Shown one piece after another: positions 1 through 9,247 of a stretch of 64,000 nt of DNA (positions within the stretch are counted from its first letter, which is position 1; each line of letters begins with the position of its first letter). Under the pieces are notes generated by a model. That model was given only the letters and a program-made list of their open reading frames with translations, was not told where the DNA came from and did not search any database. The DNA is from RGIG1681 sp017467625. Lineage in GTDB: Bacteria > Bacillota > Clostridia > Christensenellales > UBA1242. The stretch lies in assembly GCA_017467625.1 (NCBI GenBank), contig JAFUSN010000004.1, positions 434,001 through 498,000 of the forward strand, read 5' to 3'. Position numbers and translations under genes: made by a program.

Positions 1-1968
1 TCAATTTTTGGTGTGCAAAATTCTATGCGTCCTGCATTGGTTTCTTCATTTGGTAAAAAAATACTCTATTTAACAGCAGACAATTTGATTGCCAAAAACT
101 ATGATGAACAGTTTTCAATGATGGGCTTGAAAACAGTTAGATTTTCTTCAATTTCAGATAGTTTTATTTATAAAAAAGCAAGCTCAACCGAACTTTATGC
201 TGAAAGAACAATTGCGCTTTATAAAATTTTAACCGGAAAATTTGATGTTGTGGTTATTCCAATTCAAGCATTGTTTGATTTTTTACCATCAATTTCAGAT
301 TTTAAATCACACACCATCTCGCTTAAATCAGGAAAGGTGATTGAACCTGAAAAACTTGAAATCATTTTAACAGAAGCGGGATATAAAAGAGAAGATCTTA
401 TTGCTGAACCGGGGCAGTTTTCACGAAGAGGTGATGTTTTTGATATTTTTCCAATTAATAGCACAGAACCTTTTAGAATTGATTTTTTTGATACAGAAAT
501 TGAAAGTATTAAAATTTTTGATGTTTCAACACAGAGGGGAACAAAGGCTGTTAATGAAATTAAAATTTGCCCTTATTCAGACTTGTTTTTAACATCAGAC
601 GAAATTAACATGTTAATTTCAACATTAGAAAAGTTAAAGTTATCTACTTCCTCCAATGATGTTTCGCTTCAAACAATTTTTACAAGCCAAATTGATGAAA
701 TTATTTCAAGGCTTGAACTTAGAGATAGAAGTTACTGCTTGGATGTTCTTGCGCCTTATTTAAATGATTTTAGATCAACAATTTTTGACTATTTAAGTGC
801 TTCTGGTTGTGACTATGTTACAGTGTTTGATGAGTGCAAACAGCTTTATGATTCAATTAAAAGTTATTCGCAAGAAGTTGGAGAAAGAATTCAAGAATTT
901 AAGAATTCTAAAACTTTGATTTCGGGTGAAAAACCATGTTTCTTTTCAACAAAACAAGTTCTTGATTGTTTAAAGGAAAAGTGTTCAGTTGCATTTTTAA
1001 AAATTACCAATTCAAACAAATTTTTTGAGTCAAAGGCTGTTTTTAATTTTAAGACACTTCCTGGAAATAGATACACTCACAATTTAAAAGAGTTTTATGA
1101 TGAACTTCGTGGATTTTTACTCAAAAAGTTTAGTGTTATTATTTTTGCTGGTGAAAAACAAAAAGCAGAAGAATTAAAAAAACAACTGAATTCACATGGT
1201 TTTGATTTAGACAATCAGATAGACTTAACAACGCATGGAATTTGTGTTCTTTCAAGTGGATATCAAACTGGTTTTGTGCTTCCAGAAGAAAAAATTGTTG
1301 TAATTGGAACATATGATATTTTTGCGAAGCCAAGAAATGCAAACAAGTTAAAAGTTTCAAGAGATAATGTTTTTTCAGTTCCAAAAGTGGGTGATTATGT
1401 TGTTCATCACTATCACGGAATTGGACTTTGTGAGGGGGTTACAAAGCTCTCTGGAAACTTTGGAACGCAGGACTATGTTGTGATTCGCTATGCCGGTGGT
1501 GACACACTTTATGTTCCAACAAGCCATATGGATATGTTGGATCGTTTTTCCGGCGCAGAAAAACCATCAAAGCTCAGCAAAATTGGTGGTCAGGACTTTT
1601 CTAATGTTAAAAACAAAGTTAAAGCTTCCATTAAAAAACTTGCAATAAATTTAATTGAACTATATGCAAAGCGAGAAAAAACCAAGGGTTTTGCTTTTAG
1701 TGAGGATACTGATATTCAACGTGAATTTGATAATTCATTTCCTTTCACTGAAACTGAAGATCAACTTTCATCTAGTGAAGAAATTAAGCGTGATATGGAA
1801 TCAAGCAAAGTTATGGATAGGCTTCTTTGTGGAGATGTTGGTGTGGAAAAACTGAGGTTGCACTCCGCGCAGCCTTTAAAGCCATTGTTGATGGAAAACA
1901 AGTTGCATTTATTGCTCCTACAACGATTCTTTCTGAACAACATTACAACACTGCAAGATCAAGAATGA
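1..1968 (+). CDS. mfd: Transcription-repair coupling factor Mfd, N-terminal part (left-truncated, frameshifted)
   Basis: Mfd removes RNA polymerase stalled at DNA lesions and recruits UvrA. The frame is already open at base 1, so a short N-terminus lies outside the window. It shows the UvrB-like domains, then the polymerase-interacting CarD-like domain (VGDYVVHHYHGIG near residue 465, through DTLYVPTSHMDMLDRF), then the start of the translocase (REKTKGFAFSEDTDIQREF, MDRLLCGDVG). Just after GDVG, near base 1845, the frame shifts: the Walker A continuation GKTEVALRAAF is in the third frame. Residues after about 1845 in this frame are out-of-frame sequence. One missing base explains it, so this is either a pseudogene or an assembly error. 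Confidence 0.9.
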   Translation, partial: SIFGVQNSMRPALVSSFGKKILYLTADNLIAKNYDEQFSMMGLKTVRFSSISDSFIYKKASSTELYAERTIALYKILTGKFDVVVIPIQALFDFLPSISDFKSHTISLKSGKVIEPEKLEIILTEAGYKREDLIAEPGQFSRRGDVFDIFPINSTEPFRIDFFDTEIESIKIFDVSTQRGTKAVNEIKICPYSDLFLTSDEINMLISTLEKLKLSTSSNDVSLQTIFTSQIDEIISRLELRDRSYCLDVLAPYLNDFRSTIFDYLSASGCDYVTVFDECKQLYDSIKSYSQEVGERIQEFKNSKTLISGEKPCFFSTKQVLDCLKEKCSVAFLKITNSNKFFESKAVFNFKTLPGNRYTHNLKEFYDELRGFLLKKFSVIIFAGEKQKAEELKKQLNSHGFDLDNQIDLTTHGICVLSSGYQTGFVLPEEKIVVIGTYDIFAKPRNANKLKVSRDNVFSVPKVGDYVVHHYHGIGLCEGVTKLSGNFGTQDYVVIRYAGGDTLYVPTSHMDMLDRFSGAEKPSKLSKIGGQDFSNVKNKVKASIKKLAINLIELYAKREKTKGFAFSEDTDIQREFDNSFPFTETEDQLSSSEEIKRDMESSKVMDRLLCGDVGVEKLRLHSAQPLKPLLMENKLHLLLLQRFFLNNITTLQDQE

Positions 1969-3389
1969 TGAACTTTGGTGTTTCAGTGGAAGTTTTAAAC
2001 AGGTTTAAAACACAAGCTGAAATTAAGAAAACTTTAAAGGGAATTTCAAGTGGAAAGGTTGATTTGATTTGTGGAACACACCGAGTTTTTAGCAAAGATG
2101 TTGAATTTAAAAATTTGGGTTTAATTATTTTGGATGAAGAACAAAAATTTGGCGTTGAAGACAAAGAAAAACTTAAAGTTAAATATCCAAATGTCGATGT
2201 TTTAACCCTTTCGGCGACTCCAATTCCAAGAACTCTTTCAATGTCTCTTTCTGGAATTCGTGACATAAGCATAATTTCAACACCACCAAGCGAAAGAATG
2301 GGAGTTCAAACCTATGTTACAGATTTTAGTGATGCGCTTGTGCGTGACGCAATAAACAGGGAACTATCACGAGATGGACAAGTTTTTGTTTTGTTTAACA
2401 GCGTTGAAAAAATTTATGCTTTTGCCGAAAAAATTAAAGCACTTGTTCCGGGGGCAAATGTTTTGGTTGCGCATGGCCAAATGAATTCAAAAACACTTGA
2501 AAATGTTATTTATGATTTTTATCACAAAAAGGGTGATATTTTGGTTTGCACAACCATTATTGAAAATGGAATTGATATTGAAAATGCAAATACATTAATT
2601 GTTTATGATAGCGATAAACTTGGACTTTCGCAGCTTTATCAAATTCGTGGAAGAGTTGGTAGAGGTTCAAAAATGGCATACGCATATTTCACATATCAAG
2701 GCCAAAAGATTCTTACGGAAGAAGCATATAAAAGGCTTGATGCGCTCAGTGAATTTTGTGAGTTTGGAAGTGGGTTTAAACTTGCAATGCGTGATTTAGA
2801 AATTCGTGGTGGTGGAAATATTTTTGGGGCAGAGCAAAGTGGGCATCTTCAAAAGATTGGATATGATATGTATGCAAAGCTTTTAGCCGACACTGTTAAA
2901 GAACTTATGGGTGAAAAAATAAGTGAAGAAAAAGATGTCGCGGTTAGAGTTGCTGTTGACAGTTATATTCCGGAGGAATATATTTCAACAAGTGAAGATA
3001 GGATGGTGGCGTATAAACGAATTTCTTCTGTTGAATCACTTGAAGATTGTCAAAAACTCACTCAGGAATTAAATTCAGTTTATGGAAAAGTTCCAAGTGT
3101 GGTTTCAAATTTAATTTCAGTTTCACTTGTTAGAAAACTTGCTGGAAAAATCAGTGCAATTGAAGTTCATTCCTACGGCGCAGAAGTGGATATTATTTTT
3201 GAAAAATCAACGGACATTACCAGCAATGAAGAAATTGCAGAGGCGATTTATAAGTTTAGAATGAATTGCACAATTGATCTGTCATCAAAGCCAATGATTA
3301 AGTTTAAAAGTGAGAGACTTTGCTCTGAAAATTTTGAATTAGTTAAGAAATTTTTAATTAAGGCAACTGAAAAACTTGCCATTAAATAG
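1827..3389 (+). CDS. mfd: Transcription-repair coupling factor Mfd, C-terminal translocase part
   Basis: This is the continuation of mfd after the frameshift. From GKTEVALRAAF onward it carries the RecG-like superfamily 2 motor: PTTILSEQHY, the DEEQKFG box (Walker B), LSATPIPRTL (motif III) and QIRGRVGRG (motif VI), followed by the C-terminal domain that masks UvrA binding. Both halves together give about 1130 residues, close to the usual 1150-1180. The ATG at 1827 is only the first available start in this frame; MWRCW is not native sequence. No Shine-Dalgarno precedes it, so independent translation is unlikely. Confidence 0.9.
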   Translation: MWRCWCGKTEVALRAAFKAIVDGKQVAFIAPTTILSEQHYNTARSRMMNFGVSVEVLNRFKTQAEIKKTLKGISSGKVDLICGTHRVFSKDVEFKNLGLIILDEEQKFGVEDKEKLKVKYPNVDVLTLSATPIPRTLSMSLSGIRDISIISTPPSERMGVQTYVTDFSDALVRDAINRELSRDGQVFVLFNSVEKIYAFAEKIKALVPGANVLVAHGQMNSKTLENVIYDFYHKKGDILVCTTIIENGIDIENANTLIVYDSDKLGLSQLYQIRGRVGRGSKMAYAYFTYQGQKILTEEAYKRLDALSEFCEFGSGFKLAMRDLEIRGGGNIFGAEQSGHLQKIGYDMYAKLLADTVKELMGEKISEEKDVAVRVAVDSYIPEEYISTSEDRMVAYKRISSVESLEDCQKLTQELNSVYGKVPSVVSNLISVSLVRKLAGKISAIEVHSYGAEVDIIFEKSTDITSNEEIAEAIYKFRMNCTIDLSSKPMIKFKSERLCSENFELVKKFLIKATEKLAIK

Positions 3390-3442
3390 ACACTTTTGTT
3401 CAAATTTGCTTATAAAACTAGTTTATTTATTAAATAAAAGGG

Positions 3443-3471
3443 TTGATTTTTGGCAAAATTATCGTTATAAT
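3443..3471 (+). promoter_or_regulatory. Sigma-A promoter of the PrsA-like gene
   Basis: TTGATT (3443-3448), 17-nt spacer, TATAAT (3466-3471). Predicted start near 3478, leaving a leader of about 20 nt with GGAG before the ATG at 3499. Confidence 0.7.
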
Positions 3472-3498
3472 TTCAAATGATTATACTTGGAGAATACT

Positions 3499-5628
3499 AT
3501 GAAAAAGAAAATATTATCATTGCTTTGTGGAATTTTTATGGCTGTTTTCAGCATATTTTCACTTGGCGCATGCTCAACAGTAAAAACTAACACAGAAGTT
3601 GTAAATCAAGAATCTGCACTTGTTATTGATGGAAAAACCGTGACGCGTGGTGAAATTATCAGTGCATTTTCAACGTACTATCAAAATAATTCATCTGCAA
3701 TTTCATCTGGATACTATTCAAATGATGACATTGAAGATGGTTTTTATATGTGGCTCACGATTCGTGAAATTATTGCCCAAAAAGCAAAGGCTGGGCTTTA
3801 TAACGCTGAAACAAATCCTGATGGATACCTTTTCTATACAGATGAAGAGGCAAAAGATGTTTGGAATTCTGTTCTTGAATATGTTTATTCAAGAGTAAGC
3901 ACTTATGAAAAAACAATTTATGAATTTGCAGGATATGATGAAGACAATTATCCAGTTTGGATTAAAGATGCTGAAGAGGATGAAGAGGTAACTTTGTTTG
4001 AATCTTATAAATCTTCTAAACCAGAAAATCCAAGTGCAGATAGAGCAAGTCGTTCAGTAAATAAACTTACAGATGATGAAGTAAAAGCAAAACTTGCCGA
4101 AGTTAAAAAATATGTTTTTGAATATGTTTCAGAAACAGATGATGATGGCAATGAAGTTAGACTGGATATTGATGAAACAGACTACATTAAGGGTGCTAGA
4201 GCACAAGCTTATTCAAAATGGATTGAGTCTCTTTCAACATCAGCTAAATCAACTGGAAAAAGTTTAGATGAAAAAACACTTGTTGAAAATCAGATTGTAG
4301 ATATTTACAATGCATACTACAATTCAAAACTTTCAACACTTCTTCAAGAGTACTATAACAATGAGAAAGTTTTAACATCTTCAGAAATCTCTTCAAAAGC
4401 AATTGTTGAAGCATATTTGAATGAATATTTCACTGATCTTCAAACTTATAAAATTGAAGATGGCTATATTTCTGTTATGAATTCTCAAGATGGCGCAAGT
4501 TTAGTTCTTTATCATTTCAATGGAAACAACTATTTCTTTACAGTTCAGCATATTTTGGTTTCATATAACTCAAATCAAACTGACTACATTAAAACCTTAA
4601 CTGGTTATCCAAGTGGAACATCTGTTGATTATGATGAGGAAATTGCATTAGAGTTTAGAACAAACAGAGAACTTTATACAGCAAGCGAAGAAACTGCTGG
4701 ACAAATGTTAACTGAAATTAATGACGACCAAGTTGAAAAATTAACTTCAGTAATTGTTAAAGGTGATTATTATTTGCTTGGCGATGACGGAATTTATACT
4801 AAAGCAACTGAACAACCAGATGGCACTTATGTTGTTGATTCAACCACATATGAAAAAGAAGATTTAGTTCATATGGCAACAAAACAAAACATTTTGGATT
4901 CATATGATGAAACTTTCGCAAGCTGGAAAACAATTGTTTCAAATTATTTGTCAGCAACTGGTGATGAAAAAACTGCAATTGTTGATGCTCATGAAGATAT
5001 GGATTATATTTTTGAAGTTGCCGATAATTTGGCCACTGAAACCGATGCTTTAAATGAAAAACTTGCATCTCTTTTGTTTGTTGAACTTGAATGGATTTAT
5101 TCTGGTGATGGACTCAAAAATGAAATTTCAAACAAACTTGGTTATGTTGTTTCAAACTATCCAGATGAAAATGGCAACTTGGCAATGGAATTTGCTGTTG
5201 GTGCAAGGGCGTTAATGGCTGATATTGAAAATAGAATTATTGATATTGATGCAATTGTTGCATCAGGGAATGTTTCCTCTTTAACAAAAACTGTTGTTTC
5301 ACAATTTGGATATCACATTTTAAAAGTTGAAAATGTTTATGATGCCGGCTCAAGTTTAATTGATATGTCAGGTTTAACAATTGACCTTGAAAATGAAGAA
5401 TTTGTAAATGAAATGATTGAGAGAATGAAGTCAACTTATGTAAGCACTTCATCAAATGAAACGGTTTATGATTATTTCTTCGATTCAGTTTACTCTTCAT
5501 TAACAGGTTCATCTGGAACTTATTTTGTTAATGCAGAATACAATTGGCTCAATGAGTATTATAACAGCGGAAAAATTGAATTTATTAATAAACTCTCATA
5601 TTCGTCGCTTGTTAATGAAATTCAGTAG
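3499..5628 (+). CDS. PrsA/SurA-like peptidyl-prolyl isomerase lipoprotein
   Basis: Probable membrane-anchored foldase acting on secreted proteins outside the cell membrane. The ATG at 3499 is preceded by GGAG and starts MKKKILSLLCG, a signal peptide ending in the lipobox LGAC. A SurA-N-like segment follows (ALVIDGKTVTRGEIISAF). Parvulin hallmarks are present but far apart: QHILV at about residue 350 and QFGYHILKV at about residue 602, where an ordinary domain spans some 90-100 residues. The protein has 709 residues, about twice a typical PrsA. It is acidic, with many Tyr, Glu and Asp. The flippase gene follows 29 nt downstream. Substrate unknown. Confidence 0.75.
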   Translation: MKKKILSLLCGIFMAVFSIFSLGACSTVKTNTEVVNQESALVIDGKTVTRGEIISAFSTYYQNNSSAISSGYYSNDDIEDGFYMWLTIREIIAQKAKAGLYNAETNPDGYLFYTDEEAKDVWNSVLEYVYSRVSTYEKTIYEFAGYDEDNYPVWIKDAEEDEEVTLFESYKSSKPENPSADRASRSVNKLTDDEVKAKLAEVKKYVFEYVSETDDDGNEVRLDIDETDYIKGARAQAYSKWIESLSTSAKSTGKSLDEKTLVENQIVDIYNAYYNSKLSTLLQEYYNNEKVLTSSEISSKAIVEAYLNEYFTDLQTYKIEDGYISVMNSQDGASLVLYHFNGNNYFFTVQHILVSYNSNQTDYIKTLTGYPSGTSVDYDEEIALEFRTNRELYTASEETAGQMLTEINDDQVEKLTSVIVKGDYYLLGDDGIYTKATEQPDGTYVVDSTTYEKEDLVHMATKQNILDSYDETFASWKTIVSNYLSATGDEKTAIVDAHEDMDYIFEVADNLATETDALNEKLASLLFVELEWIYSGDGLKNEISNKLGYVVSNYPDENGNLAMEFAVGARALMADIENRIIDIDAIVASGNVSSLTKTVVSQFGYHILKVENVYDAGSSLIDMSGLTIDLENEEFVNEMIERMKSTYVSTSSNETVYDYFFDSVYSSLTGSSGTYFVNAEYNWLNEYYNSGKIEFINKLSYSSLVNEIQ

Positions 5629-5657
5629 ATTTAACATTAATTTCATAGGATTGGCAA

Positions 5658-6992
5658 ATGGCAAAAAATAACAATGAAATTGAATTAGAAAGGGAAGCAG
5701 TAGATGAACCTACTGCTGTTTCTTCTAGTGCTGATTTGTCAACAACAGAAAATAAACAAGAAACAGAAGTTCAAGTTGAAAGTGAAAATTCTTTAGGCGC
5801 AGAAAAAGAGGGTATTGGTTTTTCTCAAGAAATCATTGATGAAAAAATGCAACAGGTTTTGGAAACACAAAACCCAAAAAAGAAGAAAAAAAGTATAATT
5901 GTCAACCTCATTTTGCTTGCAGTGAACCTGATTTTTATGTTTTTCACAGTGCGCAGTTTAATAAATAAAGTTGGAGACCAAAGTTTTTCTGGAATTATTG
6001 AGAACCAAGGAAATAAACTTTGGTGGCTGGCTGGTGGCGTTGGAATTTATGTTTTGTATATTTTGGCACAAATGCTTATGTATGTTGTGCTTATTAAAGA
6101 ATTTACAAAGAGAAATAGGCCATGGCTTGCCTATGATGTTGCGGTTGTTGGAAAGTATTACGACAACATAACCCCATTTGCAGTTGGGGGGCAACCAATG
6201 CAAATTGTTAGGCTTACAAAAAATGATGTAACGCCTGGTGTTGCAACTAGCATTCCTATAATCAAAATGATTATAAATAACGCTGTGAATGTTATTATTG
6301 GAATTGCATTCTTTATTTTTGGAATCCCTTTAATTTCAGGAACGAACTCACTTCACAGACTTTTAATTATCATTTTTGAAGTTTTGGGTGTAATTGGGCT
6401 TGTTATTTATGCAATTGCTGTTATTTTTATGTTTTTGCTTTCGAGTGGAAGAATGATAACCAGATCAACAATCAGTGGAATCTTGCGACTTGGTTACAAA
6501 ATGAAGATTGTTAAAAATTACCGTAAAACATTCAAAAAGCTTATGAACCATGTTGCTGAATATAAACTTTCAATGCACTACTTGTGGACGCATAAATTGC
6601 TTTTATTAAAAATGATTTTGCTTTCAGTTGTTGAATGCTTAACTTATGCAGTTATTCCATATTTTGTGGTTATGGCGTTTGCGCCACCTCTTGAAGTTCA
6701 GCCAGTAGTATTTTTGTTTATGTGCATAACTGAGTATTACATTTGTCAGATGGCAAGTAACTTTATTCCACTTCCTGGTGGAACAGGAATTATTGAAATT
6801 GCATTCATATTCTTGTTTGGAATTGTGCTTAGCAACAGCGTTGTTGTGTGGGCACTGCTTGCGTGGAGATTCTTATCTTATTACATTATTATTATTCATG
6901 GATTTGTGCATGAAATAATTCAAATTATTCATAACTTTAGAGTAAATGGAAAAACAAATGAAAAAAAGTTAAAGAAAGAGAAGATTGAATAA
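5658..6992 (+). CDS. YbhN/UPF0104-type flippase-like integral membrane protein
   Basis: A 444-residue protein of the lysylphosphatidylglycerol synthase transmembrane (flippase-like) family, without a synthetase domain. About 75 acidic, disordered residues and a KKKKK stretch precede roughly eight membrane helices. Recognisable family features are YDNITPFAVGGQPMQI and SNFIPLPGGTGIIE, which carry the conserved P, GG and GG-E positions. It probably moves a lipid or a glycolipid across the membrane. AGGA precedes the ATG. It follows the PrsA-like gene without a clear terminator between, and its own terminator overlaps the stop codon. Confidence 0.75.
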   Translation: MAKNNNEIELEREAVDEPTAVSSSADLSTTENKQETEVQVESENSLGAEKEGIGFSQEIIDEKMQQVLETQNPKKKKKSIIVNLILLAVNLIFMFFTVRSLINKVGDQSFSGIIENQGNKLWWLAGGVGIYVLYILAQMLMYVVLIKEFTKRNRPWLAYDVAVVGKYYDNITPFAVGGQPMQIVRLTKNDVTPGVATSIPIIKMIINNAVNVIIGIAFFIFGIPLISGTNSLHRLLIIIFEVLGVIGLVIYAIAVIFMFLLSSGRMITRSTISGILRLGYKMKIVKNYRKTFKKLMNHVAEYKLSMHYLWTHKLLLLKMILLSVVECLTYAVIPYFVVMAFAPPLEVQPVVFLFMCITEYYICQMASNFIPLPGGTGIIEIAFIFLFGIVLSNSVVVWALLAWRFLSYYIIIIHGFVHEIIQIIHNFRVNGKTNEKKLKKEKIE

Positions 6993-7006
6993 ATCTTCTT
7001 TTTTTT
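6980..7006 (+). terminator. Terminator overlapping the flippase stop codon
   Basis: Stem GAAGATT (6980-6986) / AATCTTC (6992-6998), 5-nt loop, then eight T. The left arm lies inside the last codons. Confidence 0.75.
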
Positions 7007-7056
7007 GAATAAAAAATTTTCAAGTGTTAAAAATTTATGTAATGAAAGGGGGAATA

Positions 7057-7749
7057 ATGAAAACTTTCTTACTTAAATTTAAACATTTTTTTAGAAGAAA
7101 CATCTATCCAATAACTGTTGGGCTTTGTACAGTTTTGGTTTTGGGAATTATTGGAATTTCAGCTTATGGTGCAATAAAAAGTGAAAATGCAGCAATACAA
7201 ACAAATAACATTGTTGAGCCAGCAAAAGAGGTTCCAGTTGAAGGTGATAAAGTTAATGATGATTCAAACAACAAAGATGAACATGAGCCCAATAAAGATG
7301 ATGAAGAAACAAATGTCACCAACTCACCAAGTGTAATTATTTTTGATTTGCCATTTAATGGTGCTGAAATAACTAAAGAATATGCTGATGACAAACTGCT
7401 TTACGACAAAACAACAAAACTTTGGTGCACTCATCAAGGGATTGACTTTGCGTGCAGTGCTGGAACTAAAGTTAAAGCAGTTTATGATGGAGTTGTGACA
7501 AAAGTTGAAAGTTCAATGATGAATGGCACAGTAATTTATCTTGATATCGGTGACGGGGTTATTGTGGTTTATAAGGGGCTTTCAGCCGATGTGAAAGTGC
7601 AAGAAGGTGATAAGGTTAAAAAAGGCCAAGAACTCGGTGAAATTCAAGGGTTTTTAGCTGAGCAGGCTGATGGTGTGCATCTTCATTTAGAAATGTTCAA
7701 AAATGATAAAATTATTGATCCAACAGACTATTTTTCATTTAACAAATAA
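7057..7749 (+). CDS. Membrane-anchored M23 (LytM) endopeptidase, SpoIIQ-like
   Basis: Cell-wall peptidase of the M23 family. The start is the ATG at 7057 after AAGGGGG; an upstream in-frame GTG at 7024 lacks a ribosome site. One membrane helix (about residues 13-34) is followed by an acidic linker and the LytM domain with H126 and D130 (HQGIDF) and H208/H210 (HLHLE), so all zinc ligands are present. Size and topology (230 residues, single N-terminal anchor) resemble SpoIIQ, the forespore partner of SpoIIIAH. No spoIID or spoIIIA gene is adjacent, so a general cell-wall role is equally possible. Confidence 0.8.
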   Translation: MKTFLLKFKHFFRRNIYPITVGLCTVLVLGIIGISAYGAIKSENAAIQTNNIVEPAKEVPVEGDKVNDDSNNKDEHEPNKDDEETNVTNSPSVIIFDLPFNGAEITKEYADDKLLYDKTTKLWCTHQGIDFACSAGTKVKAVYDGVVTKVESSMMNGTVIYLDIGDGVIVVYKGLSADVKVQEGDKVKKGQELGEIQGFLAEQADGVHLHLEMFKNDKIIDPTDYFSFNK

Positions 7750-7773
7750 AAGGTGTCATCACCTTTTATTTTT
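7747..7773 (+). terminator. Terminator after the M23 gene
   Basis: Stem TAAAAGGTG (7747-7755) / CACCTTTTA (7760-7768), loop TCAT, followed by T-rich sequence. Confidence 0.8.
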
Positions 7774-7775
7774 GT

Positions 7776-7804
7776 TTGCCTTTTTTTTTAATTATTAATA
7801 TAAT
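7776..7804 (+). promoter_or_regulatory. Sigma-A promoter of pyk
   Basis: TTGCCT (7776-7781), 17-nt spacer, TATAAT (7799-7804). Confidence 0.65.
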
Positions 7805-7827
7805 AATTATGTATAGTGAGGCGAAAA

Positions 7828-9237
7828 ATGAATAAAACAAAAATTGTTTGTACAATTGGTCCAGCATGTTCGGATCTTGAAACATTAAAAAAGATGATGA
7901 AGGCAGGTATGGATGTTGCTAGGTTTAACATGAGCCATGGCACACATGAAAGCCATAAAAAACTTATGGATCTTGTTAAACAAGCAAGGTTTGAACTTGG
8001 TCTTCCAGTTGCAATTATGCTTGATACTCGTGGTCCAGAAATTAGAATTAAACAATTTAAAGATGGAAAGGTTGTTTTGAAACACGGACAAGCTTTTGCG
8101 CTCACAACTGAAAATGTTGTTGGAGATGAAACTATTGTTTCAGTTACATATAGCAAATTGCCAACAATTGTTAGAGAGGGAACACGAATCCTTTTGAATG
8201 ATGGATTTATTGAGCTTGTTGTTGTTAAAGTTACTGAAACGGTGATTCATACAAAAGTTGTTAACGGTGGTGAACTTTCAAATAATAAATCAATAAATAT
8301 TCCAAGTGTTGAACTCAATATGGATTATCTCAGCAAAAACGATAAAAGCGACCTTGAATTTGGAGTTCAAGAAGGTGTTGATTGTTATTCAATTTCATTT
8401 GTTAATTCAGCGGCTGATGTTGAATGTGTTAGAAAGTTTTTGAAGAGCAAGGGACTAAATGATGCATTTATTATTTCAAAAATTGAATCAGCTAAAGGTG
8501 TTGAAAAAATGGAAGAAATTATTGCCGCATCTGATGGCGTTATGGTTGCTCGTGGAGATATGGGAGTTGAAATTCCATTTGAAAGACTTCCAAATGTTCA
8601 AAAAGAAATGATTGCAATTGCAAACAAACTTGGAAAATATTCCATAACAGCAACTCAAATGCTTGAGTCAATGATTGTTAATGCAAGACCAACAAGGGCG
8701 GAAATTTCTGATATCGCAAATGCCATTTATGATGGAACCTCTGCAATTATGCTCTCGGGTGAAACAAGCGCCGGGCAACACCCAATTTTGGCTGTTGAAA
8801 CAATGCAAAAAATTGCAACAGAAACTGAAAAAACATTAGACAATAAAAAAGATTTCTTTAAAAATAATTTTGAGAGTAATGATGTAACTCAGGGAATTGG
8901 TTATGCAAGTTGCGCGCTTGCTTCAAGTTTAAATGCAAAGGCAATAATTGTGACAACAAACACTGGAACGAGTGCTGAGGCAATTTCAAGGTTTAGACCA
9001 AATGCAGATATAATTGCTTTAACCCCTCATTACAATATATTTTTCAGACTTGGAATGCTTTGGGGTGTTTATCCAATTTTAGATAAAGTTTATTTTAACA
9101 CTGACGAACTTGTTAAATCTGCAAAGGAAAAAGCAAAACAATTTAAATATGTTAAAACAGGTGATGTTGTTATTCAAACTGCTAGTGTTGTTACTGGGGA
9201 ATCTGGTTCAAATATGTTGATAGTAACAAAAGTATAA
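7828..9237 (+). CDS. pyk: Pyruvate kinase
   Basis: Last step of glycolysis: phosphoenolpyruvate plus ADP to pyruvate plus ATP, in the cytoplasm. Motifs seen: KIVCTIGPA at the start, MLDTRGPEIR, the active-site block IISKIESAKGVEKMEEI with the catalytic Lys, ARGDMGVEIP and ATQMLESM. The 469-residue length matches the short bacterial form, without the extra C-terminal PEP-utiliser-like domain of Bacillus. The start at 7828 is chosen because GAGG lies 6 nt before it; the GTG at 7816 is upstream of that site. A lipoprotein gene follows only 10 nt downstream and is probably co-transcribed. Confidence 0.97.
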   Translation: MNKTKIVCTIGPACSDLETLKKMMKAGMDVARFNMSHGTHESHKKLMDLVKQARFELGLPVAIMLDTRGPEIRIKQFKDGKVVLKHGQAFALTTENVVGDETIVSVTYSKLPTIVREGTRILLNDGFIELVVVKVTETVIHTKVVNGGELSNNKSINIPSVELNMDYLSKNDKSDLEFGVQEGVDCYSISFVNSAADVECVRKFLKSKGLNDAFIISKIESAKGVEKMEEIIAASDGVMVARGDMGVEIPFERLPNVQKEMIAIANKLGKYSITATQMLESMIVNARPTRAEISDIANAIYDGTSAIMLSGETSAGQHPILAVETMQKIATETEKTLDNKKDFFKNNFESNDVTQGIGYASCALASSLNAKAIIVTTNTGTSAEAISRFRPNADIIALTPHYNIFFRLGMLWGVYPILDKVYFNTDELVKSAKEKAKQFKYVKTGDVVIQTASVVTGESGSNMLIVTKV

Positions 9238-9247
9238 TAGGAGAAAT

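Noticed and set aside
7024..7056. GTG start for the M23 peptidase
   Set aside because: The strong AAGGGGG site lies downstream of it and serves the ATG at 7057.
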